Assembly: GCF_016107705.1 (NCBI RefSeq)
Contig: NZ_JAEHGC010000032.1
Coordinates: 1-14,804, forward strand
Direction of reading: 5' to 3'
Length of the DNA stretch: 14,804 nucleotides
Source: Neobacillus cucumis
GTDB taxonomy: Bacteria; Bacillota; Bacilli; Bacillales_B; DSM-18226
The notes beneath the pieces are model-generated. The model made no database searches, was not told where the DNA came from, and saw only the letters and a program-made list of their open reading frames with translations. Positions 6,814 through 14,804 of the stretch are shown here, piece by piece (within the stretch, counting starts at the first letter, position 1; each line of letters opens with the position of its first letter). Both the position numbers and the translations under genes were made by a program.

Positions 6814-7461
6814 ATGGGAGATACACCCTTTATTACCGTTGAAGGGCCGATTGGTGTAGGGAAAACATCTCTTGCAAAAGCCGTTTCGGAGCATTTTCAT
6901 TTTGCTTTATTAAAAGAGATTGTTGATGAGAATCCATTTTTGGGGAAATTTTATGAAAATATAGAGGAATGGAGTTTCCAGACGGAAATGTTTTTTCTCT
7001 GCAATCGCTTTAAACAATTAGGGGATATCAACACCCATTATTTAAGTAAAAATCAGGCGGTAGTAGCTGACTATCATATTTTTAAAAATTTAATTTTTGC
7101 TTCTCGGACCCTGAATAAACAAGAATACGAGAAATACTACAAAATTTATCAAATTTTGACTTCCGATATGCCAAAGCCTAATGTCATTATTTATTTGAAT
7201 GCAAGCCTTGATACATTATTAAAGCGAATCAAGCTCAGAGGACGAGAGGTTGAGAAAAATATCAGCCCATTGTATTTAGAGCAGCTTTCAATTGATTATG
7301 AAAATGCCCTGGCAGGCTTTGAACAGGAACATCCAGAAATACCCGTTCTCCGCTTTAACGGTGATGCGTTAGATTTTGTAAAAAGTGAAGAGGACTTACA
7401 GCATATTATTAAAAAACTATCGAATTCATTAAAACAGAACAGTTGGTCTAATACATTATAA
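6814..7461 (+). CDS. dgk: Deoxyguanosine kinase
   Basis: This enzyme phosphorylates deoxyguanosine (and to some extent deoxyinosine) in purine deoxynucleoside salvage. The 215-residue protein belongs to the deoxynucleoside kinase family. The P-loop is GPIGVGKT (11-18). The KEIVDENPFL block (34-43) contains the substrate-contacting Glu. DYH (87-89) replaces the DRS motif of deoxycytidine kinases, which is characteristic of the B. subtilis Dgk branch. The lid region is RIKLRGRE (138-145). The ATG has GAGGGAGGAT upstream. dck follows after 16 bp, so the two are very likely one operon, as in B. subtilis. I found no convincing promoter in the upstream gap. Confidence 0.93.
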   Translation: MGDTPFITVEGPIGVGKTSLAKAVSEHFHFALLKEIVDENPFLGKFYENIEEWSFQTEMFFLCNRFKQLGDINTHYLSKNQAVVADYHIFKNLIFASRTLNKQEYEKYYKIYQILTSDMPKPNVIIYLNASLDTLLKRIKLRGREVEKNISPLYLEQLSIDYENALAGFEQEHPEIPVLRFNGDALDFVKSEEDLQHIIKKLSNSLKQNSWSNTL

Positions 7462-7477
7462 GAACAGGGGGATGTTC

Positions 7478-8173
7478 GTGAGTATTGTTATCGGTGGTAT
7501 GATTGGCTTGGGAAAGACAAGTGTAGCTGACACTTTAAGTGCGCACTTTAAAAATAAAGGAATCGAAAGTAAGGTGTTCTATGAAGCGGTGGACGATAAT
7601 CCAATCCTTCCGCTCTATTATGAATTGACTCCAGAAGAATTGGATGCAAAAAGGATCCCTTTCCTCTTACAGTTATTTTTCTTAAATAAACGTTTTAAAA
7701 CAGTTAAAGAATGCATTAATTGGAGAGAACCGGTTTACACGATTCAGGACCGCTCCATTTATGAAGATTGGTATTTTGCATATGTAAATAAGAATCTAGG
7801 CAGAATTTCAGACCTGGAATTTAAAATATATGAAGAGCTTGTTGAAAATATGATGGAAGAATTAAAGGAGCTCCCTAAAAAGGCTCCAGACTTAATGGTC
7901 TACTTAAAAGGTTCGTTTGATACGGTAATTGACCGCATCATGGCGCGCGGCCGCAGCTTCGAAATTAATCCTGAATTGAAAGAATACTACTTTGAGGTGT
8001 GGAAGGGCTATGATGAGTGGGTATTGAATCAATATGACGCGAGTGAAGTCCTTATTATTGATATGGACACTACCGATGTTGTGAAAAGTGACGCGGATGC
8101 TAAAAAGGTTTGCCGCGAGGTCGAAGAAAAGCTAAATGAAATCTTAAATAAAGAAACGGCACATATTGGGTAA
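7478..8173 (+). CDS. dck: Deoxyadenosine/deoxycytidine kinase
   Basis: This is the second deoxynucleoside kinase of the pair, expected to phosphorylate deoxycytidine and/or deoxyadenosine. I choose GTG at 7478, giving 231 residues, because AGGGGG (7466-7471) is six bases upstream; the in-frame ATG at 7472 overlaps that site and cannot use it. The P-loop is GGMIGLGKT (6-14). FYEAVDDNP (34-42), DRSIYED (91-97) and the RGR lid (157-159) follow. The sequence resembles the kinases of lactic acid bacteria and Listeria (FYEAVDDNPILPLYY) more than the classic B. subtilis Dck, although the map position is that of dck. Substrate preference is therefore uncertain. The last codons form part of the terminator. 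Confidence 0.88.
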   Translation: MSIVIGGMIGLGKTSVADTLSAHFKNKGIESKVFYEAVDDNPILPLYYELTPEELDAKRIPFLLQLFFLNKRFKTVKECINWREPVYTIQDRSIYEDWYFAYVNKNLGRISDLEFKIYEELVENMMEELKELPKKAPDLMVYLKGSFDTVIDRIMARGRSFEINPELKEYYFEVWKGYDEWVLNQYDASEVLIIDMDTTDVVKSDADAKKVCREVEEKLNEILNKETAHIG

Positions 8174-8191
8174 CCCAATATGTGCTTTTTT
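8159..8191 (+). terminator. Intrinsic terminator overlapping the end of dck
   Basis: A 12-bp perfect stem (8159-8170 with 8174-8185) is closed by the triplet TAA, which is the dck stop codon, and is followed by six T. The last four dck codons form the left arm. Confidence 0.85.
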
Positions 8192-8235
8192 AATGAAGTC
8201 CTTGAGGCTTTATTCTGATTTTTTTCTTTATCTTT

Positions 8236-8550
8236 GGCACTAAGAGGACTTGTCAGTGCCCTTGTTCCTGACATTTTCTTCTTTACCGGCACTATGAGGA
8301 CTTCTTAGTGACCGCACCCTCTACTTTTTCCTCTTTGCGGGCACTATGGATACTTATCAGTGACCGTGCTCTTGATTTTCCCTTCTTTGCGGGCACTATG
8401 GACACCTGTCAGTGACCGTGCTCTTGACTTTCCCTTCTTTACCGGCACTATGAGGACTTCTTAGTGACCGCACCCTCTAATTTCCCTTCTTTACCGGCAC
8501 TATAACCTTTATCAACGCTTGATTCCTTGCCCCTTTTCTCTACAGTGACC
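8236..8550 (+). repeat. 52-bp tandem array, each unit an imperfect hairpin
   Basis: GGCACT recurs at 8236, 8288, 8340, 8392, 8444 and 8496, exactly 52 bp apart each time. Each of the first five units holds CACT and AGTG arms about 14 nt apart, then a pyrimidine-rich tail ending in CTTCTTTACC or CTCTTTGCG. Units 2 and 5 share one arm type; units 3 and 4 share another. Unit 1 is divergent but has perfect GGCACT/AGTGCC arms. Unit 6 is stretched: its right arm CAGTGACC is at 8543-8550. A degenerate half unit may precede the array (about 8210-8235). No coding potential is seen: 52 is not a multiple of three, and there is no ribosome binding site. The array fills most of the 462-bp gap between dck and tRNA-Ser. 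Confidence 0.9.
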
Positions 8551-8582
8551 TATTTAAACTGTCTTAACCCTAAAAAGTGCAT

Positions 8583-8619
8583 AAAAAAATCGCTACAATA
8601 AATTGTAACGATTTTTTTA
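8583..8619. terminator. Bidirectional terminator downstream of tRNA-Ser
   Basis: ATCGCTACAAT and ATTGTAACGAT pair with one mismatch, flanked by seven A on the left and seven T on the right. It would stop the tRNA transcript on the minus strand and anything crossing the 52-bp array on the plus strand. Confidence 0.75.
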
Positions 8620-8653
8620 TCTCCAGTTTTTATGCGCGATTTAAGTAAAGTTA

Positions 8654-8746
8654 TGGCGGAGGAAGAGGGATTCGAACCCCCGCGCGGTTTAACCCGCCTG
8701 TCGGTTTTCAAGACCGATCCCTTCAGCCGGACTTGGGTATTCCTCC
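8654..8746 (-). tRNA. trnS: tRNA-Ser(UGA)
   Basis: This is a class II tRNA of 93 nt with a long variable arm. The acceptor stem is GGAGGAA/TTCCTCC with discriminator G and an encoded CCA. The anticodon loop CTTGAAA in the stem CGGT..ACCG gives anticodon UGA, which reads UCA and other UCN codons by wobble. The T-loop is GGTTCGAATCC. It is a single-gene unit between dck and serS, the same location as in B. subtilis. Confidence 0.97.
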
Positions 8747-8761
8747 GTGACAACAAAAATT

Positions 8762-8790
8762 AATTTATCATATATCTTTCTCAGTGTCAA
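8762..8790 (-). promoter_or_regulatory. Sigma-A promoter of tRNA-Ser
   Basis: On the minus strand, a consensus -35 TTGACA (8785-8790) and -10 TAAATT (8762-8767) have a 17-bp spacer. They lie 15 bp before the tRNA 5' end. Confidence 0.85.
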
Positions 8791-8807
8791 ACAAAAATAG
8801 TGAAATC

Positions 8808-8834
8808 TTTCGGACGGAAAAACTCCGTCCGAAA
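8808..8834 (-). terminator. Stem-loop after serS, probable terminator lacking a clean T-tract
   Basis: On the minus strand a perfect 10-bp stem TTTCGGACGG/CCGTCCGAAA with loop AGTTTTT begins 6 bp after the serS stop. It is followed by GATTTCACTATTTTT, not a T run, so termination may be weak or the stem may protect the mRNA end. Confidence 0.5.
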
Positions 8835-8840
8835 TACACC

Positions 8841-10121
8841 TTACTCTGGAATTATCACACTGCGGCCACCCATATATGGCTGTAAAACCTTAGGGATCGC
8901 CACACTGCCGTCTTCCTGTTGATAATTTTCTAAAATGGCCGCTACGGTTCTGCCAATTGCAAGTCCTGAACCATTCAAGGTGTGAATATGCTCAGGCTTA
9001 GCCTTCGGATCACGGCGGAAACGAATATTTGCACGTCTTGCCTGGAACGCTTCAAAGTTACTGCAAGAAGAAATTTCTCTGAACGTTTCGTAGCTCGGAA
9101 TCCATACCTCAATATCATACTTTTTCGCAGCAGTAAAGCCAAGGTCACCTGTGCACATGCTTAATACTCGGTATGGGAGTTCAAGTAATTGAAGGACTTT
9201 CTCCGCATCATTCGTTAATTTTTCAAGCTCATTGTAAGAGTCTTCCGGCTTAACAAATTTGACTAATTCAACCTTATTAAACTGATGCTGGCGAATGAGG
9301 CCTCGGGTATCACGGCCTGCAGAACCAGCCTCTGAGCGGAAGCATGCACTATAAGCCGCATAACGGATAGGGAGCTCCTCACCGCTTAAGATTTCATCCC
9401 TATGAAGATTAGTAACAGGCACCTCCGCCGTTGGAATCAGGAAATAATCCTCGCTTTCAATTAAGAAAGCATCTTCGGCAAACTTTGGAAGCTGACCTGT
9501 TCCTGTCATACTTGTGCGGTTCACCATATATGGAGGTAGTATTTCTTTGTAGCCATGTTCATCGACATGAAGGTCCAGCATGAAGTTCATGAGTGCACGC
9601 TCTAAACGAGCACCTAGGCCTTTATAAAACACAAAGCGGCTGCCGGTGACTTTGCCCGCGCGTTCAAAGTCAAGGATGCCCAAGTGGTCTGCAATATCCC
9701 AGTGCGGCTTTGGTTCAAAAGCGAAATCCCGTACGTTACCCCATTGTCTAATTTCTACATTATCGTCTTCCGTTTCCCCAACCGGTACGCTTTCATGGGG
9801 AATATTTGGAATGCTTAACAATAACATTTCCAATGTTTCTTCGACACCGCGGAGCTCATCGTCTAATGTTTTAATTCTGTCGCCAACTTCGCGCATCTCT
9901 TTGATTAAATGGTCAGCATCCTGTTTTTCACGCTTTAAAATGGCCACCTGTTGGGAAACCTCGTTCCGCTTGCTTTTCAGTTGTTCAGATTCAACAATTA
10001 GATCACGTCTTTTTTGATCCAGTTCTTCAAATTTTCCAAGGTCTGTTAAGTCCTCACCACGGTGCTGAAGTTTTTCTTTTACTTCAGTAAAATTAGCTCT
10101 TAATAATTTAATATCAAGCAT
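8841..10121 (-). CDS. serS: Seryl-tRNA synthetase
   Basis: SerRS charges tRNA-Ser (and tRNA-Sec where present). The 426-residue length is normal. The N-terminal domain is a long antiparallel coiled coil (about 1-105) that binds the tRNA variable arm. The class II core includes the TAEVPVTN serine-binding loop (231-238). Motif 2 is [21 protein letters not shown] (261-281). Motif 3 is [18 protein letters not shown] (384-401). The ATG has AAGGAGTGG nine bases upstream. Expression should be controlled by the T-box leader further upstream, with its own promoter at 10504-10532. tRNA-Ser is next downstream but has a separate promoter. Confidence 0.98.
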   Translation of the reverse strand: MLDIKLLRANFTEVKEKLQHRGEDLTDLGKFEELDQKRRDLIVESEQLKSKRNEVSQQVAILKREKQDADHLIKEMREVGDRIKTLDDELRGVEETLEMLLLSIPNIPHESVPVGETEDDNVEIRQWGNVRDFAFEPKPHWDIADHLGILDFERAGKVTGSRFVFYKGLGARLERALMNFMLDLHVDEHGYKEILPPYMVNRTSMTGTGQLPKFAEDAFLIESEDYFLIPTAEVPVTNLHRDEILSGEELPIRYAAYSACFRSEAGSAGRDTRGLIRQHQFNKVELVKFVKPEDSYNELEKLTNDAEKVLQLLELPYRVLSMCTGDLGFTAAKKYDIEVWIPSYETFREISSCSNFEAFQARRANIRFRRDPKAKPEHIHTLNGSGLAIGRTVAAILENYQQEDGSVAIPKVLQPYMGGRSVIIPE

Positions 10122-10146
10122 ATATTTCCACTCCTTTTTTTGAAAT

Positions 10147-10230
10147 AGGCCGTGTTAATGACCATTTGATTTTACACCTGGTGATTGAAGCTACTAGAGC
10201 GTAAATCAACAGCCAAGTTTAACAGCGCCT
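10147..10230. repeat. Internally deleted copy of the interspersed repeat, inside the serS leader
   Basis: The ends AGGCCGTGTTAA (10147-10158) and TTAACAGCGCCT (10219-10230) are inverted repeats matching the ends of the 131-314 element. The inner edge GAGCGTAAATCAACA matches GAGCGGAAATCAACA there. The GC-rich middle is missing, leaving 84 bp. It sits between the T-box terminator and the serS ribosome binding site, so it is in the serS mRNA. Confidence 0.65.
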
Positions 10231-10480
10231 AAAAAATAAAAAACTCCCGCCCCTAAAAACAGGGACGAGAGTTACCCGCGATACCACCCTGGTTGACAGA
10301 ATACGTCTGCCCACCTTGAAAAAAATTAACGGTTTCTGCCGAAAGTATTTACTGCCTCCTTATCGGAGGGTTCCATACCTTGCTCGAGGATGGATTCACA
10401 AGTGCCATTCACCGGTTCCCACCTGCCACCGGCTCTCTTAAGAATAAACTCCTGCTACTAGTTCCTCTCATTGCTTTAAA
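10231..10480 (-). promoter_or_regulatory. T-box riboswitch controlling serS
   Basis: A T-box leader senses uncharged tRNA-Ser and allows transcription of serS. The T-box sequence AGGGTGGTATCGCGGGT is at 10290-10274 (minus strand), a slight variant of the usual AGGGTGGNACCGCG. A 12-bp terminator stem (10261-10272 with 10243-10254) is followed by a T-rich tract (10242-10231). Stem I contains AGAGAGCCGGTGGCAGGTGG, and a GTGAATCCA loop with a likely UCC specifier (10394-10392). A UCC specifier would be read by tRNA-Ser(GGA), not by the tRNA-Ser(UGA) nearby. The 5' boundary is approximate. Confidence 0.93.
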
Positions 10481-10503
10481 CATATTAAGGATTTGTATTT
10501 AAT

Positions 10504-10532
10504 AATCTACTATAATTATCCACTAATTGCAA
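10504..10532 (-). promoter_or_regulatory. Sigma-A promoter of serS
   Basis: On the minus strand, -35 TTGCAA (10527-10532) and -10 TAGATT (10504-10509) have a 17-bp spacer, just upstream of the T-box. The -35 begins 5 bp after the stop codon of the pdxT-like relic. Confidence 0.7.
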
Positions 10533-10537
10533 CCAAA

Positions 10538-10603
10538 TTATACAAGATGTTTTGCCTTTACTTCTTTAACCATCTCTATAAGGGTTTCTTCTCCCTTAGG
10601 CAA
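10538..10603 (-). pseudogene. pdxT: Relic of the 3' end of pdxT (glutaminase subunit of PLP synthase)
   Basis: On the minus strand an open frame of about 21 codons ends in TAA at 10538-10540 and reads ..KGEETLIEMVKEVKAKHLV. This resembles the PdxT C-terminus of B. subtilis (..LFVEMVEEYKQKALV), as I recall it. The position is exact: in B. subtilis pdxS and pdxT lie between dacA and serS, with pdxT immediately before serS. Here dacA and serS are adjacent, and the frame runs back into the dacA terminator without a ribosome binding site. I infer that pdxST was deleted, leaving the last codons of pdxT. The match is short, so chance is not excluded. Confidence 0.5.
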
Positions 10604-10608
10604 TAGCA

Positions 10609-10640
10609 AGAAAAAAGGATCCATGTCAAGACATGAATCC
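10609..10640 (-). terminator. Intrinsic terminator of dacA
   Basis: On the minus strand an 11-bp stem GGATTCATGTC/GACATGGATCC (one T-G pair) is followed by TTTTTTCT. It starts 35 bp after the dacA stop. Confidence 0.85.
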
Positions 10641-10675
10641 AAGTTAAACAGTTAATTATGAAGATTTAAATTCCT

Positions 10676-12037
10676 CTAAAACCAGCCTTTAACTGTTTTA
10701 GAAATGCCGCCCCACACATCTCCGAAGAAGCTGCCGACTCCTCTCATCATGAGAACAAACCAATTTGCTTTTTCTACGTCCTGTGCTGCAATCACATCCA
10801 CTTTAATGCTCTTTTCCCCTTGGCTGTTCAGGTAACTTAGTTTGTCGCCCTTTTTGGATTTAATCGTCAAATAGCCAATGGTTTCACCTTTTTTAATTGG
10901 TGCAGTTAATTCACCATCTTTATTAATTTTATTTTTATCTAATACCAATTCTGGTTGATAATTTTGTTTTTCGCCATTTAGAACCATCATATCAATGGCT
11001 GACTTGGAGTAAATTTTAACACTGTCTTCTTTACCTTTAATCACAGGTAAGGTTTTATGACCCTTTACTTGAAAATGGGAAGGGACAATCTCTTCCTTGC
11101 TAAAATTACTAAAGGCATAGTCCATCATCTTTCTTGTTTCTTCAAAACGGGACTTCTTATCACTTGTAGCTCCATTTGCATCTTTCGCATTCTGCACAAC
11201 TGTAATAAATCTTTTTCCATCTCTCATGGCAGTCCCGGTAAAACAAGCTCCTGCAAAATCTGTAGTTCCTGTTTTTAACCCGTCCATGCCTTGATAACCG
11301 TAAATTAATGTTGGCAGCATCCAGTTCCAGTTATCCATTTTAATTTCGTCATCTGTACCTTCTCGAAACTTCTTTGTAGGAATACTTGCTGTTTTTAATA
11401 CATCGGGGAAATCATGAATTAAGCGGAAAGCTAATTGTGCAACTGTATAGGCGGACATGACATTTTCTTCGTCAGCGCTTGTCCCTGCAGGCTGCTGGCC
11501 AAAATAATCACTATTATTTAAACCTGTAGAGTTAACAAATTTATAGTTCTTTAAACCCAATTCTTTCGCTTTATCATTCATCATTTTTACAAAGTTTGTT
11601 TCTGAGCCAGCAATCACTTCTGCTAAAGCGATTGTCGCAGCATTGGCAGAGTAAATAGCCATTGCCTGATATAATTCTCTTACTGTATATTTACCATCAC
11701 GTCTTAATGGAACATTTGATAGGTTTCGATTTTGTGAAATTTTATAAGCAAGCTCACTCACAGAATATTGTTGATCCCACTTCACCTTGCCATGTTTAAT
11801 GGCATCAAGCAGGATATATTCAGTCATCATTTTTGACATACTGGCAATACCAAGTAAACTGTCAGCATTTTGTTGGTATAAAACCTTTCCGGTTTCTCCG
11901 TCCACAATAATTGCACTATCTGCATTCACCTTTAATGGCGCTTGTGCTTCTGCTTTATTTAAGCCTGAAAACAGGCTAAAAAACATAATTAATGCTAATA
12001 AGCCCGAAATACTTTTTCGATAAAAATATTTATTCAC
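10676..12037 (-). CDS. dacA: D-alanyl-D-alanine carboxypeptidase DacA (PBP5)
   Basis: PBP5 is the main vegetative DD-carboxypeptidase; it removes the terminal D-Ala from peptidoglycan stem peptides. I choose GTG at 12035-12037, seven bases after GGAGGG, giving 453 residues; the in-frame TTG at 12052 overlaps that site. A signal peptide (about 1-33) ends in AEAQA. Catalytic motifs are SMSK (Ser66, Lys69), SAN (130-132) and KTG (255-257). The C-terminal beta-domain ends in an aromatic, amphipathic tail ([19 protein letters not shown]) that anchors the protein to the outer face of the membrane. Slightly longer than B. subtilis DacA (443). Own terminator; I found no clear promoter in the gap to guaB. 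Confidence 0.97.
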   Translation of the reverse strand: MNKYFYRKSISGLLALIMFFSLFSGLNKAEAQAPLKVNADSAIIVDGETGKVLYQQNADSLLGIASMSKMMTEYILLDAIKHGKVKWDQQYSVSELAYKISQNRNLSNVPLRRDGKYTVRELYQAMAIYSANAATIALAEVIAGSETNFVKMMNDKAKELGLKNYKFVNSTGLNNSDYFGQQPAGTSADEENVMSAYTVAQLAFRLIHDFPDVLKTASIPTKKFREGTDDEIKMDNWNWMLPTLIYGYQGMDGLKTGTTDFAGACFTGTAMRDGKRFITVVQNAKDANGATSDKKSRFEETRKMMDYAFSNFSKEEIVPSHFQVKGHKTLPVIKGKEDSVKIYSKSAIDMMVLNGEKQNYQPELVLDKNKINKDGELTAPIKKGETIGYLTIKSKKGDKLSYLNSQGEKSIKVDVIAAQDVEKANWFVLMMRGVGSFFGDVWGGISKTVKGWF

Positions 12038-12129
12038 TATAATGCCCTCCAACGAATTTATACACCTTGGTTATTTTAACATAACTCCCCTTCAAATCAT
12101 AGACAGAGCAAAGACCTATTTGTTTTCCA

Positions 12130-12162
12130 AAAATAAAAAGGAGGGCGGTATAGTCCCTCCTT
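12130..12162 (-). terminator. Intrinsic terminator of guaB
   Basis: On the minus strand an AAGGAGGG/CCCTCCTT stem (12155-12162 with 12138-12145) with a 9-nt loop is followed by TTTATTT. Confidence 0.85.
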
Positions 12163-12184
12163 ACTATGTTACATACTGCTTGGC

Positions 12185-14699
<2,515 letters not shown>

Positions 14700-14703
14700 A
14701 AAA

Positions 14704-14734
14704 GCCAGGGTCTTTTGATCCTGGCCTTTGTTTA
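14704..14734 (+). terminator. Intrinsic terminator of yaaC
   Basis: A 9-bp stem GCCAGGGTC/GATCCTGGC with a TTTT loop (14704-14725) is followed by CTTTGTTT. It begins 4 bp after the stop. An A run on the other side lets it work weakly on the minus strand too. Confidence 0.8.
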
Positions 14735-14771
14735 AAATTTAATCTTACTGAGCTCTTCTTTTTTAAACTAC

Positions 14772-14799
14772 AAAAAGACAACCCTCATCGGTTGTCTTT
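14772..14799 (-). terminator. Terminator for transcription entering from the right edge, probably an rRNA operon
   Basis: On the minus strand a 10-bp perfect stem AAAGACAACC/GGTTGTCTTT with a 6-nt loop is followed by TTGTAGTTT (the last T residues of the stem continue the tract). No gene in the window ends here on the minus strand. In B. subtilis the 5S end of rrnO faces yaaC, so this is its likely terminator. Confidence 0.65.
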
Positions 14800-14804
14800 C
14801 ATTT

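Noticed and set aside
8236..8550. CRISPR array
   Set aside because: The whole 52-bp unit repeats, with no unique spacers, and no cas genes are nearby.
8550..8756. 68-codon minus-strand frame
   Set aside because: It overlaps the tRNA-Ser gene and its terminator.
9646..10017. 123-codon plus-strand frame
   Set aside because: It is antisense to the serS coiled-coil region, low in complexity (Ser-rich), and has no start signal.
10604..10660. Extension of the pdxT-like frame upstream into a complete small gene
   Set aside because: That part coincides with the dacA terminator stem, and no ribosome binding site precedes any start codon.
12053..12125. Promoter for dacA
   Set aside because: TATAAA and TAAAAT are present, but no paired -35 is good enough to call.

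Overview
The window is a core chromosomal segment of a low-GC, endospore-forming member of the Bacillaceae. Gene content and order match the region just right of the replication origin in Bacillus subtilis (yaaC, guaB, dacA, serS, tRNA-Ser, dck, dgk, yaaH, yaaI, tadA, scr, dnaX, yaaK, recR, yaaL, bofA), written here in reverse. BofA and a SleL-type cortex-lytic enzyme point to sporulation. I cannot fix the species; the high non-ATG start use and the GC-rich interspersed repeat resemble non-subtilis Bacillaceae.

Layout from left to right. Positions 1-105 carry two tandem strong sigma-A promoters pointing left out of the window, as expected for an rRNA operon. A GC-rich interspersed repeat follows (131-314). 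Then comes the minus-strand replication/recombination operon, read dnaX > yaaK > recR > yaaL > bofA (3631 down to 357). The SRP RNA gene (about 3790-4062) and tadA are also on the minus strand. A plus-strand block holds yaaI, yaaH/sleL, dgk and dck (4736-8173). A gene-free stretch of about 460 bases contains a strict 52-bp tandem array. The minus strand resumes with tRNA-Ser(UGA), serS with a T-box leader, dacA and guaB. yaaC on the plus strand is divergent from guaB. The right edge has a terminator oriented for transcription arriving from the right, which fits a second rRNA operon.

The genes cover DNA replication and repair (DnaX, RecR, YaaK), translation (SRP RNA, TadA wobble deaminase, SerRS, tRNA-Ser), nucleotide supply (GuaB, Dgk, Dck), cell wall (DacA) and sporulation/germination (BofA, YaaH).

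The points most worth a second look are these. (1) A 52-bp tandem array at 8236-8550 forms hairpins whose inner pairs covary between units. (2) A short in-frame relic resembling the C-terminus of PdxT sits exactly where B. subtilis has pdxST, suggesting those genes were deleted here. (3) A 12-bp perfect inverted repeat could hide the bofA ribosome binding site. (4) An internally deleted copy of the interspersed repeat lies inside the serS leader. (5) A slippery heptamer in dnaX is followed at once by a -1 frame stop, at a position close to the E. coli gamma end.
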